Shown: in pieces, positions 16,756 to 24,369 of the stretch
Layout: the number at the start of each line of letters is the position of its first letter
How positions within the stretch are numbered: the stretch's first letter is position 1
NCBI GenBank assembly: GCA_965277345.1
Contig: CBDICI010000003.1
Span: forward strand, 124,001-188,000
Direction of reading: 5' to 3'
Length of the DNA: 64,000 nucleotides
DNA from: CAIOYC01 sp965277345
Lineage (GTDB): Bacteria > Pseudomonadota > Alphaproteobacteria > Caulobacterales > Caulobacteraceae
Made by a program: the position numbers and the translations under genes
The notes under the pieces: generated by a model
Told to the model about the DNA's origin: nothing
Seen by the model: only the letters and a program-made list of their open reading frames with translations
Database searches by the model: none

Positions 16756-17124
16756 ATGGATGACGCCACACCGCTCTCGACCCTGGATACCGAGCCCTCG
16801 GCCCTGCCGGCGGAGGAGCTGGAGCGGCTGACCGACGCCATGATCGAGGCGCTGAAGACCGTCTATGACCCGGAAATCCCCGTGGACATCTACGAGCTTG
16901 GCCTGATCTACAAGGTGGACGTGTCCGACGACCGCGACGTGGTGGTGGAGATGACCCTGACCGCGCCGGGCTGTCCGGTGGCGGGGGAGATGCCGGGCTG
17001 GGTGCAGGACGCCATCGAGCGGATCGAGGGCGTGCGCGGCTGCAGCGTCAACCTGGTGTTCGAACCGGCCTGGGACCCCTCGCGCATGTCCGACGAGGCC
17101 AGGCTGCAACTGAACATGTTCTGA
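16756..17124 (+). CDS. sufT: SUF-associated MIP18/DUF59-family protein SufT
   Basis: A 122-residue protein of the MIP18 (PaaD/DUF59) family that helps mature Fe-S proteins. The family pattern is complete: 'LKTVYDPEIPVDIYELGLIY', 'MTLTAPGCPVAGEMPGWV' with the conserved Cys, and 'VNLVFEPAWDPSRMSDEAR' near the end. A charged, variable N-terminus of about 25 residues precedes it. The gap of 22 bp from sufS suggests the same operon. Confidence 0.9.
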   Translation: MDDATPLSTLDTEPSALPAEELERLTDAMIEALKTVYDPEIPVDIYELGLIYKVDVSDDRDVVVEMTLTAPGCPVAGEMPGWVQDAIERIEGVRGCSVNLVFEPAWDPSRMSDEARLQLNMF

Positions 17125-17134
17125 GGCGCGACCC

Positions 17135-17530
17135 ATGTCCGACCTTTCCACCATCGCCCCCCGTCCCCGCCGCCCCCGTCCCAAGGTGGTCACCTTGACC
17201 GAGGCCGCCGCCGCCCGCGTGGGTGAGATCATGGCCAGGAGCGACAAGCCCTATGCGGGCTTGCGCGTCGGCGTGAAGAACGGCGGCTGCGCCGGGCAGG
17301 AATACGTGCTGGAATATGCGGAGACGGCCGGCCCGCTGGACGAGGTGGTGGAGGACAAGGGCGTGACCATCCTGGTGGAGCCCAAGGCGGTGCTGTTCCT
17401 GATCGGTACCGAGATCGATTACGAAACCACCCGCCTGTCGGCCAAGTTCACCTTCCGCAATCCCAACGAGACCGACGCCTGCGGCTGCGGCGAGAGCGTC
17501 ACCATCGTCCCGGCCGACTTCGACGCCTGA
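17135..17530 (+). CDS. sufA: A-type Fe-S carrier protein (SufA/IscA family)
   Basis: A 131-residue A-type carrier. The three expected cysteines are present: one in 'VKNGGCAGQEYVLEY' and two in 'DACGCGESVTIV' near the C-terminus. The extended N-terminus (about 20 residues, Pro/Arg-rich) is unlike short IscA proteins. It takes clusters from SufBCD and delivers them to apo-proteins. It begins 10 bp after sufT. Confidence 0.92.
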   Translation: MSDLSTIAPRPRRPRPKVVTLTEAAAARVGEIMARSDKPYAGLRVGVKNGGCAGQEYVLEYAETAGPLDEVVEDKGVTILVEPKAVLFLIGTEIDYETTRLSAKFTFRNPNETDACGCGESVTIVPADFDA

Positions 17531-17533
17531 TCC

Positions 17534-17896
17534 ATGGCGCTATCCAAGAGCTTCGAGGCGTTCGCCACGGAACTGCTGTCCGGCGTGGGCGAGCTCCGGG
17601 TCAAGCGCATGTTCGGCGGCGCGGCGGCCTATGTGGACGACCGCATCTTCGCCCTGTTCGACGACGAGGCGATCTGGATCAAGGTCGATGCGGCGAACGA
17701 GGCGGCCTTTGTAGAGGTGGGCTCGCCGCGCATGACCTATCCGGCCAAGGACGGGAAGATCATGCAGATGGCCTACCGCCGGATGCCGGAGGCGGCGCTG
17801 GACGATGCGGATGAGGCGGTGCGCTGGGCCCGGCTCGGGGTCGAGGCGGCGGCGCGAAAGCCGGTCAAGACGCCCAAGAAGGGCGCCCAGGCTTGA
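17534..17896 (+). CDS. TfoX N-terminal domain protein
   Basis: A 120-residue protein consisting of the TfoX/Sxy N-terminal domain only: 'VKRMFGGAAAYVDDRIFALF', 'IWIKVDAANEAAFVEVGSP' and 'MQMAYRRMPEAALDD'. A short basic, Lys-rich tail follows. The competence-regulator C-terminal domain of gammaproteobacterial TfoX is absent, so a competence role should not be assumed. It begins 3 bp after sufA and is probably in the same transcript. Confidence 0.82.
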   Translation: MALSKSFEAFATELLSGVGELRVKRMFGGAAAYVDDRIFALFDDEAIWIKVDAANEAAFVEVGSPRMTYPAKDGKIMQMAYRRMPEAALDDADEAVRWARLGVEAAARKPVKTPKKGAQA

Positions 17897-18906
17897 GGTC
17901 GCCGCCGGCGCCCGTTCCAGGTTCGGTGCTGGTCTATTCCGTGGAGGAGATTTCCGGCGACGGGCTTATCAAACTCCCCTTCATCGCCGGGGTCCGCACA
18001 GCGTTCCCGGACGCCTGTTTCAGCTGGTGCGCGGCGAGTGGAAACAGCGTCTATGCCGGATGGCTCAAGTCGGCGGTGGCGGGGTTGATCGACGAGCTGA
18101 TCCTGGACCAGCCGGTGGGGCAGGGGCGTTTCGACGCCCTCTCGCCCAGGCCGCCGTTCGGCGGGCGGCGGTTCGACGTGGTGATCGACACCCAGCGCAA
18201 CCTGGCGCGGACGCTGGCGGTGCGACGGGCGGTGAAGGGGGTGTTCATCGCCTCCACCGCGCGTTTCACCCTATCGACGCGAAGGCCGAACGAACCCTGG
18301 CCGGACGCCATGGTGGATCAACTGGCGCTGCTGCTGAAGCTGGCGGGCGGAGAGGGCGCCGTGCCCCGCCCGCTCCCGCTGCTCGACGCCGACGCCCGGG
18401 CGGCGGCGCTGGCGCTGGCGCCGCCCGGGCCGATCTATGTGGGGTTCGCCCCCGGCGCCGGGGGGCAGGAGCGGCGTTGGCCGATCGAGCGCTACATGGC
18501 GCTCGCCCGGCTCCAGCATGAGCGCGGACGCACCCCGGTCTTCCTGCTGGGGCCGGCCGAGCGCGATTATCTGGTCCCGATCCGCGAGCAGCTCCCCTTC
18601 GCCCTGCTGCCGGGCGAGGGCCGGACCGACCCTTTCACCACGGTCAATGGGCCGTTCCTGACCATCGCCCTGGCCACGCGTCTCGCCGCGGGCGTCGCCG
18701 CCGACGCGGGTCCCGGCCATATGCTGGCGGCGGGGGGCTGTCCGCTGGTCAGCCTGTTTCGCGAGCGGCGCAAGGCGGCCAAGTTCCGTCCCGCCGCGCC
18801 GCGTGTGGAGGCGCTGATCGCCGAGGATTATGGGGCGAAGGACATCGCCCTGATCCCCACCGAAGCGGTGGACCAGGCGCTGGAGCGGCTGCTCAGCGCC
18901 CCTTGA
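17893..18906 (+). CDS. Glycosyltransferase family 9 / heptosyltransferase-like protein
   Basis: A 337-residue GT-B protein related to the ADP-heptose:LPS heptosyltransferases. 'VLVYSVEEISGDGLIKLPFI' gives the N-terminal Rossmann start. 'RRFDVVIDTQRNLARTLAVR' is the interdomain strand. 'IYVGFAPGAGGQERRWPIERY' is the C-terminal GT9 signature, followed by 'GVAADAGPGHMLAAGG', the usual D-x-G-x-x-H motif. The start is TTG at 17893, overlapping the TfoX stop. It probably acts in lipopolysaccharide or another surface glycan, but the acceptor is unknown. It converges on the enoyl-CoA hydratase with a 14-bp overlap. Confidence 0.8.
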   Translation: MRSPPAPVPGSVLVYSVEEISGDGLIKLPFIAGVRTAFPDACFSWCAASGNSVYAGWLKSAVAGLIDELILDQPVGQGRFDALSPRPPFGGRRFDVVIDTQRNLARTLAVRRAVKGVFIASTARFTLSTRRPNEPWPDAMVDQLALLLKLAGGEGAVPRPLPLLDADARAAALALAPPGPIYVGFAPGAGGQERRWPIERYMALARLQHERGRTPVFLLGPAERDYLVPIREQLPFALLPGEGRTDPFTTVNGPFLTIALATRLAAGVAADAGPGHMLAAGGCPLVSLFRERRKAAKFRPAAPRVEALIAEDYGAKDIALIPTEAVDQALERLLSAP

Positions 18907-19672
18907 ACGTGGCCGGGCGCTTCTGCAGGAAGGCGCCGACGCCCTCGGCGAAGTCCTCGGTCTTGCCGGCCTTGGTCTGGGTGTGCGCCTCGTCCCGAAG
19001 CTGGTCATGCCAGTCGGCGTCCAGCGAATCCCACACCAGCTTGCGGATCATGCCGAGCGCCTTGGGTCCGCGCGCCAGCTCGCGCGCCAGGCCCATGGCC
19101 GTCGGCATCAGCTCGGCATCGGGGACGCAGCGGTTGATCAGGCCCCAGTCCAGCGCCTTCCGCGCCGGGACCTTCTCGCCCAGCATCATCATCTCCATGG
19201 CCCGGGCGCGGCCGATCATGCGGGGCAGGAGGTAGGTGGAGCCGCCGTCCGGCACCAGGCCGATGCGCCGGAACGCCTGCAGGAAATAGGCGCTCTCCGC
19301 CGCCACGATCAGGTCGCCCAGCAGCGCGAAGGAACAGCCGATGCCCGCCGCCGCCCCGTTCACCGCCGTCACCACCGGCAGCGGATACTCGCGCATCAGG
19401 GTGACCAGCGGGTTGTAGATCGCCTCCAGCGCGGAACCGGCGTCGCGCGGCCCCGCCGCACCGTTGGCCGAGAGATTGGCGCCGGAACAGAAGCCCCGGC
19501 CCTCGCCGGTGAGCACCACCGCACGGGCGAGCCCATCGTCGGCCACCTGGCGGAAGGCATGGGTCATCTGCTCGGCCACATCGACCCCGGCGGCGTTCAG
19601 CGTCGCCGGGTCGTTGAGCGCGATCACGGCCACGCCGTCATCCACCGAGAGCCTGATCTTTGAATAGTCCAT
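18893..19672 (-). CDS. Enoyl-CoA hydratase/isomerase family protein
   Basis: A 259-residue crotonase-fold enzyme. 'VLTGEGRGFCSGANLS' and 'VTAVNGAAAGIGCSFALLGD' form the CoA pocket and oxyanion hole. 'FRRIGLVPDGGSTYLLPRMIG' carries one acidic position of the active site. The C-terminal 'FLQKRPATFKGR' is the typical tail. The substrate is not predictable, though beta-oxidation or phenylacetate degradation enzymes look like this. The start at ATG 19672 (MDYSKIRL) fits the family. The first 14 bases of its 3' end overlap the glycosyltransferase end tail-to-tail. Confidence 0.88.
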   Translation of the reverse strand: MDYSKIRLSVDDGVAVIALNDPATLNAAGVDVAEQMTHAFRQVADDGLARAVVLTGEGRGFCSGANLSANGAAGPRDAGSALEAIYNPLVTLMREYPLPVVTAVNGAAAGIGCSFALLGDLIVAAESAYFLQAFRRIGLVPDGGSTYLLPRMIGRARAMEMMMLGEKVPARKALDWGLINRCVPDAELMPTAMGLARELARGPKALGMIRKLVWDSLDADWHDQLRDEAHTQTKAGKTEDFAEGVGAFLQKRPATFKGR

Positions 19673-19789
19673 GGCCGCCTCCCGTGCCCCGGGGTTGGGG
19701 CGCGATGGCCGCAAGGATAAGCGCGGCGGACGAAGAGGGGAACCATCTCCCCCTGCGTAAGGCCCGCGGGTTTTTACACCGCCCGGCGT

Positions 19790-20848
19790 CTAAGCGGCCT
19801 CGGAGCGGGCGGCGGGGGCGAGGCTGAGCCGGTCTCGACCGCCGCGTTTGGAAGCGTAGAGCGCGGCATCGGCGCGGTCGATCAGGCCCGCCGGGCCTTC
19901 GCCCGCCTGGTACTGGGCCACGCCGATGGAGACGGTGACCGCGCCGAGATCCTCGTTGGTCGAGCGGCGCTTGAGGCTACGCGAGCCGATCTCGGTGCGC
20001 ACCTGGTCCAGCTCGCGCGCCACATCGTCGAGCATCTCGTTGGGGAACAGCACGGCGAACTCCTCGCCGCCATAGCGCGCGGCCAGGCGCGGCGCGGCGC
20101 CCACCCGCGCCATCACGCTGGCGACATAGCGGATCACCTGGTCGCCGGTCTGGTGGCCCCAGGTATCGTTGAAGCGCTTGAAGTGGTCGATATCCACCAC
20201 CGCCAGGGCCATGGGCTTGCCCGAGGCGTCGGCCGCGGTGCAGGCGCGCGCCAGTCCGTCGTCCAGCGCCTTGCGGTTGGCCAGCGTGGTCAGCGCGTCG
20301 GTCATGGCTTCGCGCCGCACCTGCTCCAGGTGTTCGCGCAGCCTCCCGACCTCGTTGGTGGAGGCGTTGAGGCGCTTTTCCAGCGAGGCGTTCTCGCGCT
20401 GGACCTTGCGCGTGGCGGTGGCCAGGGTCTGCACCAGCCGGGTCACATCGGCGGCGGGGACGTCGGCCTTCAGCTCCTCATTGGCGCCGGCGAGGGCCTT
20501 GCCGTAGGCGTCGGTGGATTTCTGCGCCACCTTGATGGCGGCGGAGATGTTTTCGAGCTGCTGGTTCAGCTTGTCGCCGGCGTCGCGGATTTCCTCGGTC
20601 AGCCGCGCCTTGGGCAGGTATTGCGCGGCCAGCTCCTCGGCCACCGCTTCGGTCAGGGGGTCGCCGTCCTTGAGCAACTGGCCGATGGCCCGGCCGAGTT
20701 CGCCGTCGGGATTGCCGATATAGTGAAGCCAGAGCTCAAAATTCAGCGGCGTCGGCCAGACCCTGTGCTGCTCCATGCCGTCGATGGCCGCGCGCGCCAG
20801 GCCATAGGCTTCGGGTCCGCGGATGGAAAGTTCGACTTCGGCGGTCAT
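19790..20848 (-). CDS. GGDEF diguanylate cyclase
   Basis: A 352-residue soluble protein. Residues of about 1-180 form a helical sensory or coiled-coil region ('LNQQLENISAAIKVAQKS', 'ATRKVQRENASLEKRLNA') with no membrane segment. The GGDEF domain follows: 'MTDALTTLANRKALDDGLAR', 'VDIDHFKRFNDTWGHQTGDQ' and the active-site 'RYGGEEFAVLFP'. The catalytic residues are intact, so c-di-GMP synthesis is expected. The RxxD inhibitory site that normally sits five residues before GGEEF is absent ('APRLAA'), so product inhibition may be weak. Confidence 0.92.
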   Translation of the reverse strand: MTAEVELSIRGPEAYGLARAAIDGMEQHRVWPTPLNFELWLHYIGNPDGELGRAIGQLLKDGDPLTEAVAEELAAQYLPKARLTEEIRDAGDKLNQQLENISAAIKVAQKSTDAYGKALAGANEELKADVPAADVTRLVQTLATATRKVQRENASLEKRLNASTNEVGRLREHLEQVRREAMTDALTTLANRKALDDGLARACTAADASGKPMALAVVDIDHFKRFNDTWGHQTGDQVIRYVASVMARVGAAPRLAARYGGEEFAVLFPNEMLDDVARELDQVRTEIGSRSLKRRSTNEDLGAVTVSIGVAQYQAGEGPAGLIDRADAALYASKRGGRDRLSLAPAARSEAA

Positions 20849-20982
20849 TGGCGTCCAGACTTATCGCCCCCCGCGGGCTTCTGACACAGCCTATGCCGAA
20901 GACCTGAAACACGAGTTAAGAGCGGGGCTTGTGGGCTGATCCATGCGGCGTATGGTTCGCCCAAATCACGAGGAAGTCCGCC

Positions 20983-22425
20983 ATGAACGCCTCTGCTACA
21001 CCCAATATGGGTATGCAAATCGTGCTGGAGCGGCAGAGGGCCGCCCACCTGCGGGAGGGGACCCCATCGGCGGAGCTGCGCATCAACCGGCTGAACCGCT
21101 GCGTCCGCATCCTGATCGACAATGCCGAGGCCATCGCCACGGCCCTGAACGAGGACTTCGGCAACCGGCCGAGGGAATCTACCGGGGTCACCGACGTGGC
21201 GGGCTCGATCGGGCCGATCAAACACGCCCGCGATCATCTCAAGACCTGGATGAAGCCGGAAAGGCGGGCGCCGACTCCGGCCCTGCTCGGCCTGTTCGGC
21301 GCCAAGGCGGAGGTGCGGTCCCAGCCCAAGGGCGTGGTGGGGGTGATCTCGCCCTGGAACTTTCCCGTCAACCTGACCTTCGCGCCGCTGGCCGGCATCC
21401 TGGCGGCGGGCAACCGGGCGATGATCAAGCCGTCCGAGTTCACCCCCGCCACGTCGGAGCTGATGAAGACCATGTTCGCCTCCGCCTTCGACGAGGAGGA
21501 GATCGCCGTCTTCACCGGCGGGCCCGAGGTGGGCCAGGCGTTCTCAGGCCTGGCCTTCGACCACCTGATCTTCACCGGCGCCACCTCCATTGGCCGCCAC
21601 GTGATGAAGGCGGCGGCGGAGAACCTGGTGCCCGTCACGCTGGAGCTCGGCGGCAAGAGTCCGGTGATCCTGTCCGAAAGCGCCGACATGGCGAGCGCCG
21701 CGGACCGGATCATGGCCGGCAAGACCCTGAACGCCGGTCAGATCTGCCTCGCCCCCGACTATGTGCTGGCGCCCGAGCCGCGCATGGCCGACTTCGTGGC
21801 CGCGGCCAAGGCCTCGGTGACGCGGATGTTCCCCACCATCAAGGATAATCCCGACTATACCGCCGTGATCGCCGACCGGCACTATGACCGCCTCCGGGCC
21901 TATATCGACGACGCCCGCGCCAAGGGGGCCGAGATCGTGGAGATCAATCCGGCGGGCGAGGACTTCAGCCAGCAGCAGCACCGCAAGATCCCGCCGACCC
22001 TGATCCTCAACCCCACCGACGACATGGCGGTGATGCAGGAGGAGATTTTCGGCCCGGTTCTGCCGGTGAAGGGGTATTCCACCATGGCCGAGGCGGTGGC
22101 CTATGTGAACGCTCACGACCGGCCGCTCGGCCTCTACTATTTCGGCCAGGACAGGGCCGAACAGGAGAAGGTGCTGGAGGGCACCACCGCCGGCGGGGTG
22201 ACGGTCAACGATGTGGTCTTCCACGTGGCCCAGGAAAACCTGCCCTTCGGCGGGGTCGGTCCCTCGGGGATGGGCGGGTATCACGGCGTCGACGGCTTTC
22301 GCGAGTTCAGCCACCGCAAGGCCGTCTACCAGCAGATCAAGAAGGACCTCGGCCCCATGCAGATGCTGCGCCCGCCCTATGGCGAGGGCATCCGCAAATA
22401 TCTCGCGAGCCAGTTGAAGGCATAA
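20983..22425 (+). CDS. Coniferyl-aldehyde-dehydrogenase-like aldehyde dehydrogenase
   Basis: A 480-residue NAD(P)-dependent aldehyde dehydrogenase. 'VGVISPWNFPVNLTFAP' is the cofactor-binding strand. 'IFTGATSIGRHVMKAA' is the Rossmann loop, 'VTLELGGKSPVIL' holds the general-base Glu, and 'TLNAGQICLAPDYVL' contains the nucleophilic Cys. The close match to the coniferyl-aldehyde subgroup comes from the overall pattern, including 'ITRK...PSAELRINRL' at the N-terminus. The start at 20983 has an AGGAAG ribosome binding site 8 bp upstream. The TTG-initiated flavoprotein follows after about 43 bp and may be cotranscribed. Confidence 0.88.
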   Translation: MNASATPNMGMQIVLERQRAAHLREGTPSAELRINRLNRCVRILIDNAEAIATALNEDFGNRPRESTGVTDVAGSIGPIKHARDHLKTWMKPERRAPTPALLGLFGAKAEVRSQPKGVVGVISPWNFPVNLTFAPLAGILAAGNRAMIKPSEFTPATSELMKTMFASAFDEEEIAVFTGGPEVGQAFSGLAFDHLIFTGATSIGRHVMKAAAENLVPVTLELGGKSPVILSESADMASAADRIMAGKTLNAGQICLAPDYVLAPEPRMADFVAAAKASVTRMFPTIKDNPDYTAVIADRHYDRLRAYIDDARAKGAEIVEINPAGEDFSQQQHRKIPPTLILNPTDDMAVMQEEIFGPVLPVKGYSTMAEAVAYVNAHDRPLGLYYFGQDRAEQEKVLEGTTAGGVTVNDVVFHVAQENLPFGGVGPSGMGGYHGVDGFREFSHRKAVYQQIKKDLGPMQMLRPPYGEGIRKYLASQLKA

Positions 22426-22468
22426 CGCTCGCTCACGCGTTCCCCCTGCGGCGCGGAGGGACGAAGCC

Positions 22469-23383
22469 TTGTCGAACTACGACTGCCTGGTCGTCGGCGG
22501 CGGTCCAGCCGGGCTGACCGCCGCCATCTATATTTCCCGCTTTCATCTTGGCGTGAAGGTGATCGATGCCGGTTCGAGCCGCGCCGGGCTGATTCCCTGC
22601 ACGCGCAATCATGCCGGCTTTCCGGAGGGGATCGCCGGCGAGGCCTTGCTCGACCGGATGCGGGATCAGGCGCGGCGCTACGGCGCCGAGATCGAGGTCG
22701 GGCGGGTAGACCGGCTGCACCGGGACGGGGCGGGCTTCCATGCGGAGGGCCAAGGCGTCGATGCGCGGGCGACCATGGTGCTGCTGGCCACGGGGGTCAC
22801 CAATCGCGCGCCCGAGGGCATGGACGGCGACCTGCACGCCCGCGCCCTCCACAGCGGACAAATCCGGTACTGCCCCGTCTGCGACGGCTATGAGGTCACC
22901 GACCAGGCCGTTTGCGTCATCGGCGATGGACCCCGCGGCGCGCGCGAGGCCCTGTTCCTGCGCACCTATACGGCCGATGTGACGCTGATCTCCACCGGCG
23001 CCGAACATGATTTGCCCAAGGAGCAGCGCGACATGTTGGCCCAGGCCGGGGTCCGCCTCGCGAAGGGGCCGGCCCGGGACTTCGTGGTCGAAGGCGACCG
23101 GATCACGGTGGAGTGCGGCGGGGCGCGGCTGGCCTTCCGCTCGATCTATCCGGCGCTGGGTTCAGACATCCATTCCCGCCTGGCGTCCGATCTTGGAGCG
23201 GACACCACGACGGACGGGTGCATCAAGGTCGATCCGCACCAACGCACCTCGGTCGCCGGACTCTATGCGGCGGGGGACGTGGTCAAGGGGCTCGACCAGA
23301 TCAGCCACGCCATGGGCGAGGCCGGGGTGGCGGCCACCGCGATCCGCAACGACCTGGCCGAACGCGGCCCCCTGCTGCGCTGA
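22469..23383 (+). CDS. Thioredoxin-reductase-like FAD/NAD(P) oxidoreductase
   Basis: A 304-residue flavoprotein starting at a TTG (22469) after a GGAGG-like ribosome binding site. 'DCLVVGGGPAGLTAAIYISR' is the FAD dinucleotide fold. 'GQIRYCPVCDGYEVTDQ' holds a CxxC redox pair, and 'VIGDGPRGAREALFLRTY' is the NAD(P) loop. 'GLYAAGDVVKGLDQISHAMG' is the C-terminal FAD contact. The CPVC pair and length match the group of TrxR-like proteins that are not always true thioredoxin reductases, so the partner is unknown. It is followed by the IS5 element. Confidence 0.85.
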   Translation: MSNYDCLVVGGGPAGLTAAIYISRFHLGVKVIDAGSSRAGLIPCTRNHAGFPEGIAGEALLDRMRDQARRYGAEIEVGRVDRLHRDGAGFHAEGQGVDARATMVLLATGVTNRAPEGMDGDLHARALHSGQIRYCPVCDGYEVTDQAVCVIGDGPRGAREALFLRTYTADVTLISTGAEHDLPKEQRDMLAQAGVRLAKGPARDFVVEGDRITVECGGARLAFRSIYPALGSDIHSRLASDLGADTTTDGCIKVDPHQRTSVAGLYAAGDVVKGLDQISHAMGEAGVAATAIRNDLAERGPLLR

Positions 23384-23454
23384 ACCGACGGTCCGCGCCC
23401 AGGGCCTTTGAGAGCTTGATGGAACCGCCCTCCCATCGGCTTCATCCGGAGCGC

Positions 23455-23479
23455 GAAAGACAAAGGCCCCGACGGGCCT
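23455..23479 (-). terminator. Rho-independent terminator of the DEAD-box helicase gene, displaced by the IS
   Basis: The perfect hairpin AGGCCC-CGAC-GGGCCT (23464-23479) is followed on the minus strand by a T-rich run (TTTGTCTTTCGC). That is the right orientation for the helicase gene, whose coding end is now about 890 bp away. The base of the hairpin overlaps the CTAG at the IS border, so the IS landed between the stop codon and the terminator. Confidence 0.6.
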
Positions 23480-23481
23480 AG

Positions 23482-24322
23482 GCTCAGGACCCATTGAAGG
23501 GATTCCCGAGGGGGCAGTGATCTGATTCACTGGTGGTGGGAGGAGCCTGCCATGAGTGATTTGTTCTGGTTGTCGGACAAGCAGTTGCGTCGGATCGAGC
23601 CGTATTTTCCACTGTCGCACGGGATGCCCAGGGTCGATGATCGGCGGGTGATCTCGGGCATCATCTTCGTCATCAGGAACGGCCTGCGCTGGCGCGACGC
23701 GCCCAAGGACTACGGCCCGCACAAGACCATCTACAACCGCTTCGTCCGCTGGAGCCGGCTGGGGGTGTTCAACCGCATCTTCTCCGAACTGGCGGGCAAA
23801 GGGCCAAAGCCTGAGCGGCTGATGATCGACGCCACCCACCTGAAGGCCCACCGGACGGCGGCCAGCCTGCTCAAAAAGGGGCTGTTCCCCGACGTATCGG
23901 ACGCACCAAGGGCGGGCTGAACTCAAAACTCCACGCCATCTGCGACGGCGAGGGGCGGCCTCTGGTCATGCTGCTCTCAGAGGGTCAAATGAGCGACTAC
24001 AAGGGCGCGGCCCTGATGATCGACGCCCTGCCCAAGGCCAAGGCCCTGCTCGGCGACCGGGGTTACGACGCCAACTGGTTCCGACAGGCCCTGATCGCCA
24101 GAGGCATCACCCCGTGCATCCCATCCAAAGCCAACCGCAAGGTCCAAATACCCTACGACAAGACCCTCTACCGCCAGCGCCACAAGGTCGAGAACATGTT
24201 CGGACGCCTCAAGGACTGGCGGCGCATCCACACCCGATACGACCGCTGCGCACACACCTTCATGTCCGCAATCGCACTCGCCGCAACCGTCATCTTCTGG
24301 CTATGATCAATGAGTCCTGAGC
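23482..24322 (+). mobile_element. Insertion sequence, IS5 family (IS427-like group)
   Basis: An 841-bp element with 16-bp terminal inverted repeats at 23482-23497 and 24307-24322 that match at 15 of 16 positions. It is flanked on each side by CTAG (23478-23481 and 24323-24326), which could be a target duplication or part of longer ends. It contains one transposase read from two overlapping frames. The length and two-frame organisation fit the IS427 group of IS5. Both ends and all DDE residues are intact, so it may still be mobile. Confidence 0.88.
23552..24306 (+). CDS. IS5-family transposase OrfAB, expressed by -1 frameshift
   Basis: OrfA runs from 23552 to a TGA at 23920 (122 residues, DUF4096-like 'IEPYFPLSHGMPRVDDRRVI'). 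OrfB lies in the -1 frame and ends at 24306. A slip at the A-run AAAAAG (23873-23878) joins them into a 251-residue enzyme reading '...LLKKGAVPRRIGRTKGG'. The DDE residues are D in 'MIDATHLKAH', D in 'LLGDRGYDANW' and E in 'RHKVENMFGRLKDW'. The frame change is usual for this group. A plain one-base deletion is the alternative. Confidence 0.85.
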
Positions 24323-24369
24323 CTAGTATCCGGCGAAGGAGATCGCGTCGGATAAAACCGAAAAGGCCC

